Assembly (NCBI GenBank): GCA_009760855.2 | Contig: WPIO01000122.1 | Location: forward strand, 524,001-588,000 | Length of the DNA: 64,000 bases | Source: Cristatella mucedo | Lineage: Eukaryota > Bryozoa > Phylactolaemata > Cristatellidae | Direction of reading: 5' to 3' | Part shown: in pieces, positions 45,861 through 56,847 of the stretch | How positions within the stretch are numbered: the stretch's first letter is position 1 | How the letters are laid out: each line of letters starts with the position of its first letter | The notes under the pieces: generated by a model | The model's database searches: none | Seen by the model: the letters and a program-made list of their open reading frames with translations, nothing else | Told to the model about the DNA's origin: nothing | Made by a program: the position numbers and the translations under genes

Positions 45861-47690
45861 ATAATAATAATAATAATAATAATTCACTTGATAAAGTGCC
45901 CTCAGAGAACTTAATCTCTCTCTAGGCGCTTTACATTTGCTGCAAAGTGAAATGCAATTGAATGGTAAGTAAAATCATGCTTGAAAAAACAAACGAAATG
46001 AATAATATGGTTAGGGTTGACATGCACAGGGTCAGCATGCAAATGTGGTTAGTGGCAGCATGCACAGTGTCAGCACGCATAAGCACATCCAGGACAAATC
46101 ACAGGGACCCACTAAATGCTGTCCTAAATAGGTGTGTTTTTAGGTTCCTTTTAAATGTGGTCAGGTCAGGGGATGTTCTGACGCAGGTCGGGAGGGAGTT
46201 CCAGGCTTTGGGAGCATATGAACTAAATGCACGGTCTCCAAAGGATTTAAGGTTTGTATAAGGTATTTCTAGACTGTTGGATTCCGAAAAGTGGGTGGTG
46301 CGACGCTTGGCCTGATGGGGTAGTATATCTGAAAGATAGGCTGGAGCCATAGAATGAAGGGACCTGAAAGTGAGGGACAAAACCTTGAAGTCAATCCGTT
46401 GCTTGACTGGTAGCCAGTGCAGGTAGGCGAAAAGTAAAGTAATGTGGCAACTGCAATGCTCACGAGAGACAAGCCTGGCTGCAGAGTTTTGCACCAGCTG
46501 CAATCGCCTGATCGCACATGCTGGTAGGCCAGTGAACAGTGAGTTGCTGAAGTCGAGACGAGATGACATGAATGCATGGACCAACTTGGACGTGGTATCT
46601 TTATCTAAACAGGCCCGAATTTTAGCAATGTTATGAAGCTGAAAATAGGTGGATTTGACTGTGGAGCTGATATGGTTGTCTAACGAGTGGTCGCTTTGGA
46701 ATATGACACCTAGATTTCGAGCTGATTCAACTGGAGATATGCTGGCAGAGCCAATTTTGAGAGTCAGCCTTTCAAATCTCTGGAGCACACTGTGTTTACC
46801 TATAACTAGTAAGTTAGTTATATCATCGTTAAGTTTTAGAAAATTTGCTGCCATCCATGTGCGGATTTTATCAATGCATGCAGCTAGTGAGTTTAGAGAA
46901 TTTGAGGTGCTCGAAGGCTGGGAGGGATCAAAGCAAAGGTACAACTGAGTGTCATCTGCAGAGGATTGACTTCTTGCACACAGAATCGAAATGAGATCGG
47001 AGAAATCTGAGGTAAAGGAGGATGTGGTACCTGGTGGGCGATAGACTATTGCCACTATCATTAGCTTCTTTACGGATGAGACCAAGACAATTGATTCAAA
47101 AGACTGCTATGAGGGAACTGCCAATGGCTCGATAAATGAATTTTGAGGGCACGATAATAGCAACTCCACCTCCAGTTTTTATCGATCTAGGGGTATTAAA
47201 GAACGAGAAATCAGAAGGGGTAGCTTCTTTTATTGTCGGGTAGTTTATCGATTTTAGCCTAGTTTCAGTTAGGGCGAGCAGGTCGATACCATTTTCAAAA
47301 ATAAGGTAGCTGATTACCAGAAGCTTATTGCACCTTGAGCGAGGATTCCAAAGGCAAGCGCTAAGTCTGGCCGATGGGGTTACATCAGGCTTGATGACCA
47401 CTAAGTTAGAGAGATTTACAGTGACGCATGTGGGGGAGCATGCTGAGCGGTTCGAGACAATACTAGAAATACCAAACGAGCGGGTACTCAGCTCGAAGTT
47501 CCTGCCCAACGTACCGCGTCTGACCTGGCGGTTCCGGCCACTGCACTCGGGGTGCTTTTCTTTTGTTAATACATAGTTCATGAATCTTAACAACAACATC
47601 TGGGAATGCATTTGATCTAAGCTGACGAAGAGATAACAGCTGCTGACGATCATAACTTACTTGCTAGTTACTAGCCACTGGCGTAGGTAG
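45861..47690 (-). mobile_element. LINE-A, internally deleted copy with 328-codon frame
   Basis: On the minus strand an endonuclease start (47653-47096; DLLALTETRLKSINYPTIK, KTGGGVAIIVP) is followed, after one frame break, by a 328-codon frame (47085-46099). That frame joins the endonuclease piece VAIVYRPPGTTSSFTSDF directly to RT motif C (ADDTQLYLCFDPSQPSS) and then runs through the whole C-terminus to the stop. The middle of the endonuclease and most of the RT are deleted near 46965 without loss of frame. The 3' UTR, stem-loop and tail are complete. The 5' border at about 47690 looks like a natural end. Confidence 0.9.
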
Positions 47691-47975
47691 GACTTGACCA
47701 CATTATAAAAAAAATCAAAACGCACCTATTTGTCATAGCATTTAGTGGTCCTCATGATTCTTTCTCTACGTGGGTATGCATGCTGACACTAACCAATTTT
47801 GAGTGCCAACCCTGAGCTTGTCACTTGTAACCATGGTATTATTTTCGTATGTCGAGGATGATCCCAATAACCATTCGATCGTGGTTCCTGCGAAAAGCAA
47901 ATTTAAAGTGCCTAGAAAGAGATTAGGTTAGCCAAGGGCACGAAATTAAATGTGGTGTTATTATTATTATTAGCA
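47691..47975 (+). mobile_element. LINE-A, host copy, right part
   Basis: Continuation of the + strand copy at 43740-44352: GACTTGACCACATTA resumes the C-terminal coding region, followed by the 3' UTR, a diverged stem-loop and an ATT tail. Confidence 0.85.
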
Positions 47976-48469
47976 TAGAGGTTAAATTAAGCGAAGTACA
48001 TTAGTGTATGTGCACTTTAAGGACAAGCAATGCTGCTCGCCATGGCGGCAGTATACAATATTTGAGAGAGCCCACATATTTCAACTTTCTTAGCTATATA
48101 ATAAAATGCAAAGTCTACTTGAATTAAGTCGGTAAGATTGAAAATATGTCGTAAAAGATCCATATCGAAAGGTTCTGCATATATTGCTCTCCTAGAAAGA
48201 CTCTAATGAGTTCGAGTGGCACACCTTTGGAGGTATTAACTATCACGGCAAAAGACACCTGCTCACCATAGCTACTCGAATTGTAAATCACTGTCCTCAA
48301 TGGCGAGGACGATTCAGCACCACGTTTTACATCGAATAGGCTGACAACTTGGAGGCTTTCAAAACACCACGCGATGTACTTTGGGGACTACGGGCCTTGT
48401 TCCGTTTCAGCACCCTGCCTGGGTTTAGATTTCACAACAACTTGATAAGCATGCCAAGTTATCAAGTGA
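47976..48469. other. No gene recognised
   Basis: Spacer between LINE-A and LINE-B blocks. No frame or repeat of note. Confidence 0.45.
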
Positions 48470-48867
48470 TCATGTGTCTCCTTTGCTAAAAGAGCTAGGA
48501 TGGATGCGGGTTGAGCAACGGTTACAGAGCGTATAAATAATAAATAAATAAGTAAACAACTATTGTTTAAAGCGCCCCAAGAGAACCTAATCTCTATTCA
48601 GGCGTTTCACATATGCCTCCGGGCTCGAGCCCACGACCTCAGCCAGACCTTAGTCGGGGGCGAGCACCTTAACCGCTGGACCAAACCAGAGAGCAAATTT
48701 CTTAAGCTGACCCACGAGGCCTGCCACGGCTTGGCTCCATCGTACCTAGCTGAACTGCTGCACCAGTTTCAGTCTGTTCGAGCCCTCTGGTCCTGTGTGG
48801 ACAATACATTAGCTGTTCCATTCTTCCGCTTAAAGACCGTTGGCGAGAGAACCTTTAACTCTGCAGG
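48470..48867 (+). mobile_element. LINE-B fragment interrupted by SINE-2
   Basis: LINE-B C-terminal coding sequence on both sides of a SINE-2 insertion: GTTGAGCAACGGTTACAGAG on the left and CTTAAGCTGACCCACGAGGC on the right. The right part reads HGLAPSYLAELLHQFQSVRA and ends abruptly at TCTGCAG (48867), where unrelated sequence begins. Confidence 0.8.
48531..48692 (-). mobile_element. SINE-2, best copy
   Basis: On the minus strand the head has a consensus Pol III A-box, TGGTCCAGCGG (+ 48673-48683), and a B-box-like GGGCTCGAGCCC (+ 48621-48632). The body matches the LINE-A 3' stem-loop at 37 of 45 aligned bases, and the tail is TTTA repeats. Its insertion in LINE-B dates it as younger than that copy. 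Confidence 0.85.
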
Positions 48868-49111
48868 TGAAGGAGAAAACCTGCTGTGGTACACTGTAAT
48901 AAGTGATTTTTTCCCAAAATGCATGAGTTTGCACATCTTGCTAAACGCCAAACGACTTGGAGCACTCGCAGGCAACCGCACTCTGCAACGTGTAATTATT
49001 GACTTAGGCACAGACGTTAATGCTATCTGGCACTCAAGTGGTCTTCGGATCAGGAAAGCTGCACTCCGATTGGCTAGCGAACAGCTTAGAAACAGGAACA
49101 CCGAGCTCTGA
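48868..49111 (+). CDS. Unrecognised open frame fused to LINE-B remnant
   Basis: The 182-codon frame at 48563-49111 reads through SINE-2, then LINE-B, then from 48868 a novel part: DFFPKCMSLHILLNAKRLGA, LQRVIIDLGTDVNAIWHSSG and RIRKAALRLASEQLRNRNTE before the stop. The last 80 codons look helical and protein-like and are not from LINE-B as seen elsewhere. I do not recognise the family. It could be a host gene fragment or another retroelement's ORF; the fusion is probably accidental. Confidence 0.25.
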
Positions 49112-49259
49112 TTCACTAGAAGAATTTTGGGCCGCTATCTTGTGGCATGACACAAGTTCTCACTTAAATTAATTGGGATGCAGCAAAGCTTAGTTGCAGG
49201 CAAAGGTAACCGAGCAGAGCAAGAGTAGCAGGTGATAGGCAGGGCTGAAGCCTGAACAA

Positions 49260-50692
49260 GATTTCGCCGGGTTAAGCACAGGCTCGAACGTCGTTTCAAG
49301 AAATCTGAGTCTGATTCAGATCTAGTCAATTTCAAAGACTTCTTCGAGTTCACACCCGGAAGCTTAAAGAAGTCAAGGCTTCTTTTTTTCACTGTAAAGA
49401 TGAATTCCTGCAAGTCGGACCCCAAACAGATTTATAAGACAGTAAACTTTTAATGGCCAATGCTGAGAGGTAGGATTCGCCAGATATTAAGGTTTCAGCC
49501 GAAAAGTGTTCAACCTCAAGGGTCTTTACTCGGTCCCTAGCTGTTCTCTATTTATTCTCAACCTCTGGAAAAAGGGAATAAGACCCATGGAATAGGATAT
49601 CACTTTTATGCTGATGATATGCTGCTGTACTTGTCATTCAAAACGTCAGAACCTGGTGCAGCAACTGAGAAACTGAATGCTTGCCTTGCCGATATCCCAT
49701 CCTGGATGTCGGAAAAATTCTTGAAACTAAATGACGATAAAACCAAACTGCTTTTCATAGATCACCCTAAGCCTTTGCCCGCATAATTAGCCTTGTCTCT
49801 TGTAATAGGGGAGGCTGTTGTGCGACCATCACCATGTGCTCGAAATTTTTGGCGTCGGTTTCGACGGCTGCCTACATTTTAACAACTTCATTGACAAGAT
49901 GGCTTCAACAGCCAGCCTTCACGTCCGATCCCTAACCAAGATAAGGAGCTGTCTTTCACAGTGATATGCAAAACATTATCTAGCTCCTTAGTTCTGTCTC
50001 GGCTTGATTACTATACTTACCTTATGGCTGGGTTACCAAAGAAAGCAACTAGGCCACTGCATCTGACTATTAATAAACAAATAAATCCTAGCAGATTAAA
50101 CAGCCTCTTTTGTATAGCGGCAGAAAAGCCTTTAGGGCTATAACCACTGCTTGAGCATGTGTCTCCTTTGTTACGAGAGCTAGGACGGATGCCGGTTGAA
50201 TAACGGATACAGACGAAAGTTCTTATGCTGACCCACAAGGCCAGCGACGGCTCGGCTCCTTCGTACATAACTGAACTGCTGCACCAGCTTCAGCCTCTTT
50301 GCACCCTCAGGTCTTTTGGGGACAATACATTAGCTGTTCCATTCCTCTGCTTAAAGACCGCTGGCGACAGAAGCTTTAGCTCTGCAGGTCCTAGGCTGTG
50401 GAACTCGCTTCCACAATTCTTATGCATCAACAACTACTCTCCTGCTGCCGACTATGGCTCACCTATTTCAGCGGTTCTGAGCAGCAACTTCTATACTGCT
50501 CACTTCCTCAACTACTTTCCGGACTCTGCTATGCTTCCCACTTTCTCTTTGTTGCGTGAGACGAATTGTTTTGGCTATCGAATGCGTACCGAAAGCTGCT
50601 TAAGCTGTGAGTTCGCTATATAAAACTCTCCTTCGTAACACTCACATAGTCGTTATGGCTTTGAGGGGTTACAGACAGAGATACATTACATA
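49260..50692 (+). mobile_element. LINE-B, internally deleted copy
   Basis: Begins in the endonuclease-RT linker (HRLERRFKKSESDSD, KMNSCKSDPKQIYKTVN), loses most of the RT palm near 49520, resumes at motif C (GYHFYADDMLLYLSFK in shifted frames) and continues to the C-terminus (50225-50623; SFSSAGPRLWNSLPQFL) and the ATTACAT end. A SINE-1 fragment interrupts it at 50078-50152. Confidence 0.8.
50078..50152 (-). mobile_element. SINE-1 3' fragment inside LINE-B
   Basis: The run GATTAAACAGCCTCTTTTGT and the following 40 bases match the 3' half of the minus-strand SINE-1 at 4146-4317, and its tail on the minus strand is TTTA-rich. It splits the LINE-B copy. Confidence 0.7.
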
Positions 50693-50939
50693 GACAAATA
50701 GGGTTGGCAGGAACAAGCCGAAAGGTTAATGGGGGACGTATTATGGGTATGTATAGTGGGGATGTCCACGTATTCAAGAAAAAAAAAGTCCGTCCTTCCG
50801 TCACGCAGCAAGATAATGCAGCATTGTCTTTCATGACCAGAACTTCTGGGAATGACTTGTAATAGACGTATGCATTTATGTACAGTTTTGCATTTATAGT
50901 ATGAATCAGCTAAGTCAGTCCACGGACTCGTAGTGGATC

Positions 50940-51120
50940 TTGCTTTCACTGGTCTGCTGACTCTGCTATGCTTCCCACTTTCTCTTTTTTGCGTGAGATA
51001 AAAATCGGTTGGCTATCGAATGAGTATGGAAAGCGACGCAGGCTGTGAGTGAGCTATATAAAACTCTCCTGTATATCACTCCCCTTGTATTTTTGGCTTT
51101 GTGGAGTTACAGACGGCATA
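50940..51120 (+). mobile_element. LINE-B 3' end
   Basis: Last codons (PTFSLF.REIK region) and 3' UTR of LINE-B, a second partial 3' end just after the previous copy. Confidence 0.75.
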
Positions 51121-52799
51121 AGAAAATTGCCACTCAGAAGATTAGACTGAGAAAGTAAAAGCTAGTGCAACATTGGAAATAATCACAAGTAACCACTTTC
51201 CATTGAAAGTGCTTTTAAAATGCATGCGTAAGTGATGCATTATTTATCAATGTTTACGAAAAGCAACAGCTTCCTAGTAAGTATTATTTTAAAAAAGTGT
51301 AGGTAATTTTGGTGCATGGTTGAAACAGTCATAACTAAGGCATATGTAAATTGAAGGCATGTTAGTCGTTTTAGAAACAAGACCAGCCATAACGACGTAT
51401 TTGCAAACAAAAAGTAGGTATACAGTGCTATTAGAATCCCTGGTCCAACCTGCTTGAGTGCACATGCCGTTTTGAACTCGCAATCAACATGAATAAAGTC
51501 ACTGGCGTAAATTACTAATGATGCAATCTTAGCTAAGTACATTAAAAAACTGCAATTGACTTAGCTAACAACACTTTAGGCGAAGCTAGTTGAGTTGCAA
51601 GGAAACCCATACAGACGTACAACTTTGTCTTACATTAAATGCCGGAAGAGAAAAATCAGCTGCTGCCTTGTTTGCAGTGTTTGAAGCTCCTAAAAAAGAG
51701 AAAAATGAAAACGCCTCTAGCAGTAGCCAGGATTCCTATTAGAAGCAATAATTATTATTAACACTGTTTAGGTAATAAGCAGAAACCCCCTCCCCCCCAA
51801 CCGGACCACCTTACAAGGTCTAAGTACATAGTCAGAGTCTATTCATAAAGAATTACCACAAAATGCCGGAAAACCTGACCGTGCTGACGTCAGGTAAACT
51901 GAAATTAACTTTAAATTATTGTTACTCAAATACCCCAAACTGCGATTACATTTAGACCATTACTAATTCATCTGCATCTTGACTGATTTTCTATATTTAA
52001 CCGTTCACCCAATATAGTGGAGCGATAAAGGTACGTTCTCCGACAAGATGCCCGACCATACTTAATGGTTAATCTGAATGTGTGGGTGAGGATATCCTGC
52101 AAAACGTTCTAATCATCATGACTTCCATCGTTAGTGGAACGAATTCAGGTCATCTAACTGATACGGTCCAATCAGCTAGAGGTCCCGAGAGTAAGCCTTA
52201 TACAGTACCCATTTAATAAGAGCAAACTTGAAATTGACATCCATTACATTCTTCCTCTTTTCAGCAGCATCACAGGCTCCCTCTGAGCTAGCTCGGTTTT
52301 AGCAACACAGTTTGTCAAATACACATTAGCAAATCATTGTGCTTTCGTTCTCTGGCCGCGTGTTCCGAACTAATATCCTGAAAAACAATGCCAGCGTCAC
52401 AATTAACATGGACCCTTTTAATAGGGACCGGACCATACGTGTCAAGTTTTCCAGGCATGCCATTTTGGTCGATACGATTAGTTATTTACTTCCGTGACTG
52501 GCAGCCTGAATGTTACATGAAGTCGATGCCTGAGAGGTAAAGCTAAAGTTTCTCTCCCTATGACCTTTCCCTGCATGGCAGCTATGTATAACTAAAATTA
52601 GCAGTGTCCCAATATTGCTCTGCACCCGGCTGTAGGCAATAGAACTGAGATGATATATGCAGAATTTACAATTAAATAGGCATAGAAGCAAGTGGAAAAT
52701 GTATTTCATTTGGCAAAGAAAAAGCTATGGGTTCAAGATGGATGTCATGATGATTCAATGGCACCGTCAGAAGTCGATCATGCTTCCATTGGGACATTT
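51121..52799. other. No gene recognised apart from weak frames
   Basis: Near 52380-52500 both strands have short open, protein-like readings (+ INMDPFNRDRTIRVKF, - TYGPVPIKRVHVNCDAGIVF), so at most one can be real and neither has good splice sites. The rest is AT-rich spacer. Confidence 0.35.
51240..51542 (-). CDS. Unrecognised hydrophobic open frame
   Basis: A 100-codon minus-strand frame with two hydrophobic stretches (GILIALYTYFLFANTSLWLV and LQFTYALVMTVSTM). No domain, acceptor or homologous copy was found. It may be chance in AT-rich DNA. Confidence 0.15.
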   Translation of the reverse strand: MYLAKIASLVIYASDFIHVDCEFKTACALKQVGPGILIALYTYFLFANTSLWLVLFLKRLTCLQFTYALVMTVSTMHQNYLHFFKIILTRKLLLFVNIDK

Positions 52800-52870
52800 T
52801 TAAAGTTCCACGAAAGAGAGTTAGTTGTCTGAGGGCTTAATAACAATTAATTGTGATTATTATTATTGCA
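52800..52870 (+). mobile_element. LINE-A 3' end relic
   Basis: GAAAGAGAGTTAGTTGTCTG with a GATTATTATTATTGC tail is an old LINE-A terminus. Confidence 0.55.
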
Positions 52871-53152
52871 TTATTAATGAATGTCTGCAGTGGCTAATCA
52901 AAGACATAACTAACTGGCTCCCAATAGGTGGTCTCACACTGCTTCCTCTACAGCATCCTGTCATATTCACGGTCCCAGCACCAAATTGAAATATTTTAGA
53001 GATCAGGCTTTCATTAGGCATCATTCATAAGTATAAAACAAGCACCCGGCTACTGCCAACATCCGTGCAAACTTTTTTAATATGGTGTCCAAGCTAAACA
53101 GAACTTTGCTGGGCTCGGCTATATTTGCCCAACAGTAAACTGTGTTTCTCGT

Positions 53153-53378
53153 TCATAGTTTCTTCACGTGCCCACCAGGGCACAGGTAAATGCACAAGCT
53201 AACAAAAAAGAGTACGATTAAGATGCTTTCACAGCATCTTAAGGTAAGTGAATCTTTTTTGTGGCACTTGTCATTAGCTGTGCACTCAAACAATCTCGAA
53301 GATATATTAGTGAAACAAAGTACAGCATTGGCTCCACAAAACTTGCACTGACAAAGATAACTTTGTGATGCTCCAGTG
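53153..53378 (-). CDS. Cys-rich plus transmembrane terminal exon
   Basis: Not recognised. On the minus strand an acceptor TTTTATAG (ending at 53379) leads to about 74 codons and a TGA. The product has a cysteine-rich part (QSYLCQCKFCGANAVLC, then FECTANDKCHKK), a membrane segment (SILIVLFFVSLCIYL) and a short end GGHVKKL. A decayed copy lies at 57620-57965, and the duplication continues downstream of the stop (53040-53150 against 57470-57610). The acceptor has the same phase as those at 41.87 and 57.39 kb. On the + strand a good donor (CTTAAG before GTAAGT, 53240) lies in the same bases, so the strand is not certain. Confidence 0.35.
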
Positions 53379-53639
53379 CTATAAAATGTGAGACTACTCA
53401 CCAGAGAAAGATGCTTAAATCAATGATAGCAAGAAAATCTGTGACATGAAACTGTGTTTTAATTATCCACCTTAAGGCTATCATGTGAATGGATCCCAAT
53501 ACCATGGGATGCATACATCATGACAGATAAGCGCTACAATTCACACGATGTACAGACCAGCAGCCATAACTGGACTATACCCTAGTATACTATGCCAAAG
53601 TATCTTATCAACGCGCACGGAATTGCTTAATATACAATT

Positions 53640-54050
53640 CCATAAAGCCACACTCACTGTGTGGGTGTTACACGAGAGAGTCTTCTACAGAGCACTCACA
53701 GCCTAAGCTGCTTTCGGTAGGCATTTAGTAGCCAACATATTTCATCTCACTAAAAGGAGAGAGAGAAGGAATTCAAGAAGGCATCCAAGGTAATAAGTAG
53801 CATGGAAGTAGCAGCTCAGGACGGCTTGAAAGGACGTGCCACAGTCGGTAGCAGGAGCATGGACATCGTCGCATAAGAACTTTGGAAGTGAGTTACACAG
53901 TCTAGGACCATCAGAGAAAAAGCTTCTGTTGCCAACATTCTTAAAGCAAGTTAACAGAACAGCTAATTTATGTCCATATAGTACCTTAGGGCACGTAGAA
54001 GCAGAAATCAGTGAAGCAGTCAACCTAGGTATAAAGGAGAAGTACTACTG
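53640..54050 (-). mobile_element. LINE-B, 3' portion
   Basis: The minus strand shows the LINE-B 3' UTR at its low end (53640-53700) and C-terminal coding motifs (KNVGNRSFFSDGPRLCNSLP). It has stops and is 5'-truncated. Confidence 0.75.
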
Positions 54051-54324
54051 AGTGCTGAAAAAAACAAGATTTTTTATACTGCCAGAGACAATCTAGCAGT
54101 CTTAGGGTTAGCGGTCCAGCACTTTACCGAAGGAGATAAGTAATAGCCCTCCGTAATAAAACCTAGTGAAAAAACTACCCGTGCTAATGTTGAACCCACA
54201 GCGCAGCCGAACCTGTCACGGATGCAAGAATGTAATGTAGCTGTATGTAATAGCTTCTGACATAAGAGGGTGCAACTGCAGTGCTTAACCTGGTGAGGTT
54301 AACAAATTGGAATAGTGAACACTC

Positions 54325-54430
54325 ATAATCGTCTCTGCCAGCATATGACCTGTCAAATCTGCACAAAATGTAGGTGTCCTGTTCCAAAGTGACCTTTTTT
54401 TAGACAACCACATCAGCTCCACTCTCAACA
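54325..54430 (+). mobile_element. LINE-A internal fragment
   Basis: Matches the LINE-A region at 43765-43870 (CTGCCAGCATAT, then CCAAAGTGACCT) and joins directly to LINE-B RT sequence at 54430. Confidence 0.65.
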
Positions 54431-55990
54431 AAGATGACAGGAACGTCACTGCCTACTAGCTCTGCGGATCTATCGGCTGCCTTTCACACCATTGATCACG
54501 ATGTCCTACTTGAACGATTGATAAATACGATCGGTCTGGCAGACGAGGCACTGGAATGGTTTAAATCCTAAACGTCTAATCGTGTCCCATCGTGTCGTAT
54601 GGGGGTCAGGTCTCTCCCACGTGGCCGGTCACCTGTGGAGTCATTCACGGGTCCGTTCTTGTTCTGCTGCTGTTTTCCATTTATACTCAACCTCTGGGAA
54701 AAGTGATTAAGCCCACGGAATAGGATATCACTTTTATGCTGACGATACTTAGCTATATCTGTCATTCCAACAGTCGGAATCAGCTGCAGCAACTGATAAA
54801 CTAAACGCTTGCCTTGCCGACTTTCGATCCTGGCTATCGAAAAAATTTCTGAAACTAAGCAAAGATTAAACTTAACTGCTGCTGGGACACCCTAAGCATA
54901 TGGCTGGACGAGAAAGCTTAGCTCTTCTATTAGGTGATGCTTCTGTGCGACCATCACCACTTGCTAGAAATTTACTTGTCGTTTCCGAAAGCTGCCTCAA
55001 TTTTAAAAGCTTTATTAAGTAGACTGCTTCTTCTACAGCGAGCTATTATGTCTGATCCCTGTATAAGATTAGGAGCTGTCTTCCACGGTGGCTTACAAAA
55101 AACTAAGTAGCTCCATAGTTCTGTCTCGGCTTGATTAATGCATTCACTTTTTGCCGGGCTACCGAAAAAAACAACTATGCCACTGCAGATGGTTATCAAT
55201 ATGGCTGCAAGGTTAGTTTGCTAATCCAGGAGGTGCGACCACATGTGTCCTTTGCTAAAAGAGCTAGGATGACTGGCGGTTCATCAATGGTTATAAAGGA
55301 AAGTACATAGGCTGACCCGCGAGGCCCAACACGGATGGGCTCCTCCATACCTACGTGAAATGCTGCACCAGTTTCAGCCTCCTCGTGCCCTTTAAGTCCT
55401 GCATGGACACTACATTAGCCATTCCACTCCTCAGCCTAAAGCCCGTTGGCAAGAGAAGCTTTCTGCAGGTCCTACACTGTGGAACTTGCTCCCACGATTC
55501 TTATGCAACGACAACTAGTCTCCTGCTGCCGACTGCGGCAACCCATTCCAATGGTTCTGAGCTGCCACTTCATGCCACTCACTACCTCAACTGCTCTCCT
55601 GACTCTGCTATGCTTTCCACTTTCTCTTTGCTGCACGAGTTGAAGTCTGTCGGCCACCGTATGCCTATTGAAAGCCACTTAGGCTGTGAATGCGCTGAAT
55701 GAAATGAATACCAAACTTTCCTGAGTACTCGTGCTTATGCTTGCTGACACTGTGCATGCTGCCACTAACCACATTTGCATGCTGACCCTGTGCATGTCAC
55801 CCCTAACCATGTTATTCATTTTGTTTGTTTTTCAAGCATGATTTTACTTACCATTCAATTGCATTTCCCTTTGCCGCAAATGTAAAGCGCCTAGAAAGAG
55901 ATTAAGTTGTCTAAGGGTGCTTTATGAAGTACATTTTTATTATTATCACCACATAGTCTTTGTGAAGTACAGGTGAAGATACATTACACT
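54430..55990 (+). mobile_element. LINE-B copy with RT core, interrupted by LINE-A tail
   Basis: From RT motif A (SAAFHTIDHDVLLERLINTI) through a decayed motif C (the YADD region is in a broken frame) to the C-terminus (55355-55702) and the LINE-B 3' UTR, which is split by the LINE-A insertion at 55727-55948 and resumes with CACATAGTCTTTGTGAAG. Many stops and frameshifts. Confidence 0.75.
55727..55948 (+). mobile_element. LINE-A 3' end nested in LINE-B
   Basis: A well-preserved LINE-A 3' UTR (CATGTCACCCCTAACCATG, stem-loop, short ATT tail), truncated at its 5' side, lying inside the LINE-B 3' UTR. It is therefore younger than that LINE-B copy. Confidence 0.85.
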
Positions 55991-56795
55991 GAAGTCTGCT
56001 TACTTTCAGCTATACACACTCGGTTAAATTCGGGCTCGTTTAGACAGGGAAACAACAGCTAAATCGGTTCTTTAATTCTTGATAACCTGTATTGACTACT
56101 GCAACTCACTGCTTGCTGGTCTACAGGCCTGTGCAACCAGTCTCAAACAGCTAGTGCAAAACTCTGCAGCTGGCCTTGTCCGTCGTGAACATTGTAGTTG
56201 CCTCATCGTGCAGCTTCTTCCCGACATGCACTGGCAAGCAACGCATCGACTTCAAGGTTTCCCAACTCACTTTTAGATCCCTTCACTCTTTGGCTCAAGC
56301 CAACCTGTCACATATACTTAACTCACTAGGCTAAGCCTCCTATCATTCGCTTTTGGAATCCAATCGCTTAGGAAATATAATCGTATACTTATACCTCGTA
56401 TGAACCTGAAATCCTTTGGAGACCATGTCTTTAGTAAGCATGCTCCCAAAGCCTCTAACTCACATATGACTTGTATCACGGCATCCTCTGACTTGACCAT
56501 TTTAAAAAAGAAACTAAAAATGCATTTATTTACGACAGCATTTAGTGGGTCCCTGTGATTCGTCCTTTACGTACTTATGCTTGCTGACACTGTGCCTGCT
56601 GTCACTAACAATATTTGAAAGCTGACCCTGTGTATGTCTCACCGTAACAAGTTATGCTTGTTGTCGTTGAGCTTGCTACCACTGAACAGTTGATCGAGCT
56701 GTATTTGCAGCATATGTGAAGTGCCAAGAAATATATTGATTTATCTAAGGGTGCTCTGTCAAATCTACTCTTATTAGTACTATTATTACGATGAG
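55990..56795 (+). mobile_element. LINE-A-related older copy
   Basis: C-terminal coding region in broken frames (LVQNSAAGLVRREHCSCLIV and the ISNPLETM-like region near 56410) plus a diverged stem-loop and ATT-like tail near 56700-56795. Divergence is higher than in the nested copies at 44-47 kb, suggesting an older subfamily. Confidence 0.75.
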
Positions 56796-56847
56796 AAGTA
56801 AACCCAGGAAAATAGTGACGATGCTAAGAAAGACGTTAGTAGTACAG

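Noticed and set aside
52380-52500. Short protein-like readings on both strands
   Set aside because: They overlap on opposite strands and neither has convincing splice borders.
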